Of a DNA stretch of 6,007 nt, positions 4,976 to 6,007 are shown piece after piece; within the stretch, counting starts at the first letter, position 1, and every line of letters starts with the position of its first letter. The position numbers and the translations under genes were made by a program. The notes under the pieces are model-generated. The model did not search any database. It was given only the letters and a program-made list of their open reading frames with translations, and was not told where the DNA came from. This DNA comes from an uncultured Litorilinea sp. GTDB taxonomy: Bacteria > Chloroflexota > Anaerolineae > Caldilineales > Caldilineaceae. The stretch lies in the NCBI GenBank assembly GCA_946885925.1, contig CAMPHP010000226.1, positions 1-6,007 on the forward strand, read 5' to 3'.

Positions 4976-5944
4976 ATGCCTACCAGCGTACAATTTCATT
5001 TGATTGACAATGCCAACAACGCCCACATGCAACAGGTGACCGACCTTTGGAATGCGGCTTGTGGCGCAGATCTCGCCATTTCGCCCCGCCTTGCTGCCTT
5101 TAATCTGCGCCCCAGCCCTGGTGGCCTGCAAACGGCGAGCTTTGCACTTGTCAACGACGAACCAGTGGGCTTCGTTTCAGTCACCTATCTCAATGATCCG
5201 ACTGTAGCCCGCCCCCACTCTGGCTGGATTGATGCAATTGCCGTGACGCCCGACTATCAAAGGCAGGGGATCGGCACTGCCCTCTTGCATTGGGCGGAAG
5301 AATGGCTAAACCAACAAGGCAGCCAAGTCATCGCGATTGGTTCCGGCCCGCGCTCCCTAGCACCTGGTGTACCCGAAGAGTTGAACAGCGTAGGATTCTT
5401 CGAGCACCACGGCTATGGCACCACTCCGCAAGAGAAAATACGCGTATGGGATGTGGCAGCCAACCTTTCCACCTATACACCACCTAGCACTGTGCGCAAG
5501 GTGGATGCGCTCATACGCCCTGCCCAAACCGATGATTACCAGCATATGCTCGCGTTTCTGCAACGTGAATTCCCTGGCTCGTGGCGTTATGCTTTTGAAG
5601 AACACGTAGCCGAGGGTGGACGCATCAGTGATTATATGGTCTTGTGGACAGCGCGGGGCGTGGATGGCTGTTGCATACTCAGCTTCGAGGACTCGCTCAG
5701 CCCTATCGAACGCTTTTACCCCTATCGCCTGCCCCGCCCTTGGGGCCAGCTTGGCTCGATTGGCATTAGTGAAGATCGCCGCGGTCAAGGCTTTGGCGCA
5801 GCCCTCCTCGACGCGGGTTTGCGCCGTCTCCACAACAATGGCGTCAACGGTTGTATCATTGACTGGACCGGCCTGTTAGACTTCTATGGCAAATTTGGCT
5901 TTACCCCTCATCGAAGCTATCTGATCCTGTTCAAAACTGTGTAA
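4976..5944 (+). CDS. Tandem GNAT-family N-acetyltransferase
   Basis: Two GNAT folds in one 322-residue chain; GNAT enzymes transfer an acetyl group from acetyl-CoA to an amine. The N-terminal domain (about 5-160) has the acetyl-CoA pyrophosphate-binding motif in IAVTPDYQRQGIGTALL (Q95-x-x-G98-x-G100). The C-terminal domain (about 178-322) has SIGISEDRRGQGFGAALL (R269-x-x-G272-x-G274) and a typical end, LLDFYGKFGFTPHRSY. Both motifs look intact, unlike many two-domain GNATs in which one copy is degenerate. The layout resembles mycothiol synthase (MshD), but I cannot see enough to claim that substrate. The ATG lies 12 nt after the amidase stop with only a weak AGG site at 4965-4967, so it is probably co-transcribed and perhaps translationally coupled. 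It has no signal peptide and should be cytoplasmic. Substrate unknown. Confidence 0.9.
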   Translation: MPTSVQFHLIDNANNAHMQQVTDLWNAACGADLAISPRLAAFNLRPSPGGLQTASFALVNDEPVGFVSVTYLNDPTVARPHSGWIDAIAVTPDYQRQGIGTALLHWAEEWLNQQGSQVIAIGSGPRSLAPGVPEELNSVGFFEHHGYGTTPQEKIRVWDVAANLSTYTPPSTVRKVDALIRPAQTDDYQHMLAFLQREFPGSWRYAFEEHVAEGGRISDYMVLWTARGVDGCCILSFEDSLSPIERFYPYRLPRPWGQLGSIGISEDRRGQGFGAALLDAGLRRLHNNGVNGCIIDWTGLLDFYGKFGFTPHRSYLILFKTV

Positions 5945-5980
5945 GCTTCCTCCTTACCTGTCTATTTAACAGCCTCTCAC

Positions 5981-6002
5981 AAAGAGGGGATCGTACCTTT
6001 TT
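5981..6002 (+). terminator. Possible weak terminator after the GNAT gene
   Basis: AAAGAGG (5981-5987) can pair with CCTTTTT (5996-6002) with one G-U pair around an 8-nt loop. An alternative 5-bp hairpin, CCTCT/AGAGG (5973-5987), overlaps it. Both are weak, and the window ends before more can be seen. Confidence 0.3.
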
Positions 6003-6007
6003 ATGAC

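Noticed and set aside
5357..5833. Minus-strand open frame (158 codons) opposite the GNAT gene
   Set aside because: It lies fully inside a well-supported GNAT gene, shows no recognisable motif and has no promoter or ribosome site that I can see.
5984..6007. Possible start of another gene: GAGGGG then ATG at 6003
   Set aside because: The spacing of 13 nt is too long for a normal ribosome site and only five bases remain in the window, so no coding evidence exists.

Overview
The window looks like chromosomal DNA from a bacterium, most likely a member of the Chloroflexota (inference). The clues are a DUF11-repeat secreted protein ending in a hydrophobic 'FLPSVVR' tail, a RodZ-like membrane protein with a long Pro/Thr 'PTLEPPTATP' linker, and a tandem-GNAT protein. 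Base composition is moderate and even. I see no insertion sequence, tRNA, rRNA, CRISPR array or phage gene.

Layout, left to right. (1) Positions 1-1182, plus strand: the 3' part of a large cell-surface or secreted protein with DUF11-type repeats and a calcium-binding-like Asp-rich tail, closed by a strong hairpin (1213-1246). (2) Positions 1247-1602: a gene-free stretch with a clear sigma-70-type promoter (TTGACA-N17-TACTAT), a short direct repeat and a possible second, extended -10 promoter. (3) Positions 1603-2157, plus: def, peptide deformylase, with all three catalytic motifs. (4) Positions 2220-2259: a near-perfect hairpin with A- and T-runs, a bidirectional terminator shared by def and the convergent next gene. 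(5) Positions 2294-3664, minus: a RodZ-like protein (cytoplasmic HTH, one membrane segment, Pro/Thr linker, C-terminal beta-type domain). (6) Positions 3665-4210: the divergent control region between the RodZ-like gene and the amidase, with promoters in both directions and a cluster of short tandem duplications. (7) Positions 4211-4963, plus: membrane-anchored N-acetylmuramoyl-L-alanine amidase (Amidase_3). (8) Positions 4976-5944, plus: a two-domain GNAT acetyltransferase, 12 nt downstream and probably in the same operon.

The RodZ-like gene and the amidase form a divergent pair of envelope genes: one predicted to organise wall growth or cell shape, the other to cut peptidoglycan. def is a housekeeping gene for N-terminal formyl removal. 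Most of the genes are ordinary. The most unusual parts are the divergent control region, the start-site correction for the amidase (a TTG candidate start at 4100 is actually a -35 box), the replacement of the usual RodZ C-terminal domain, and the shortened amidase core. I found no convincing undescribed multi-gene system.
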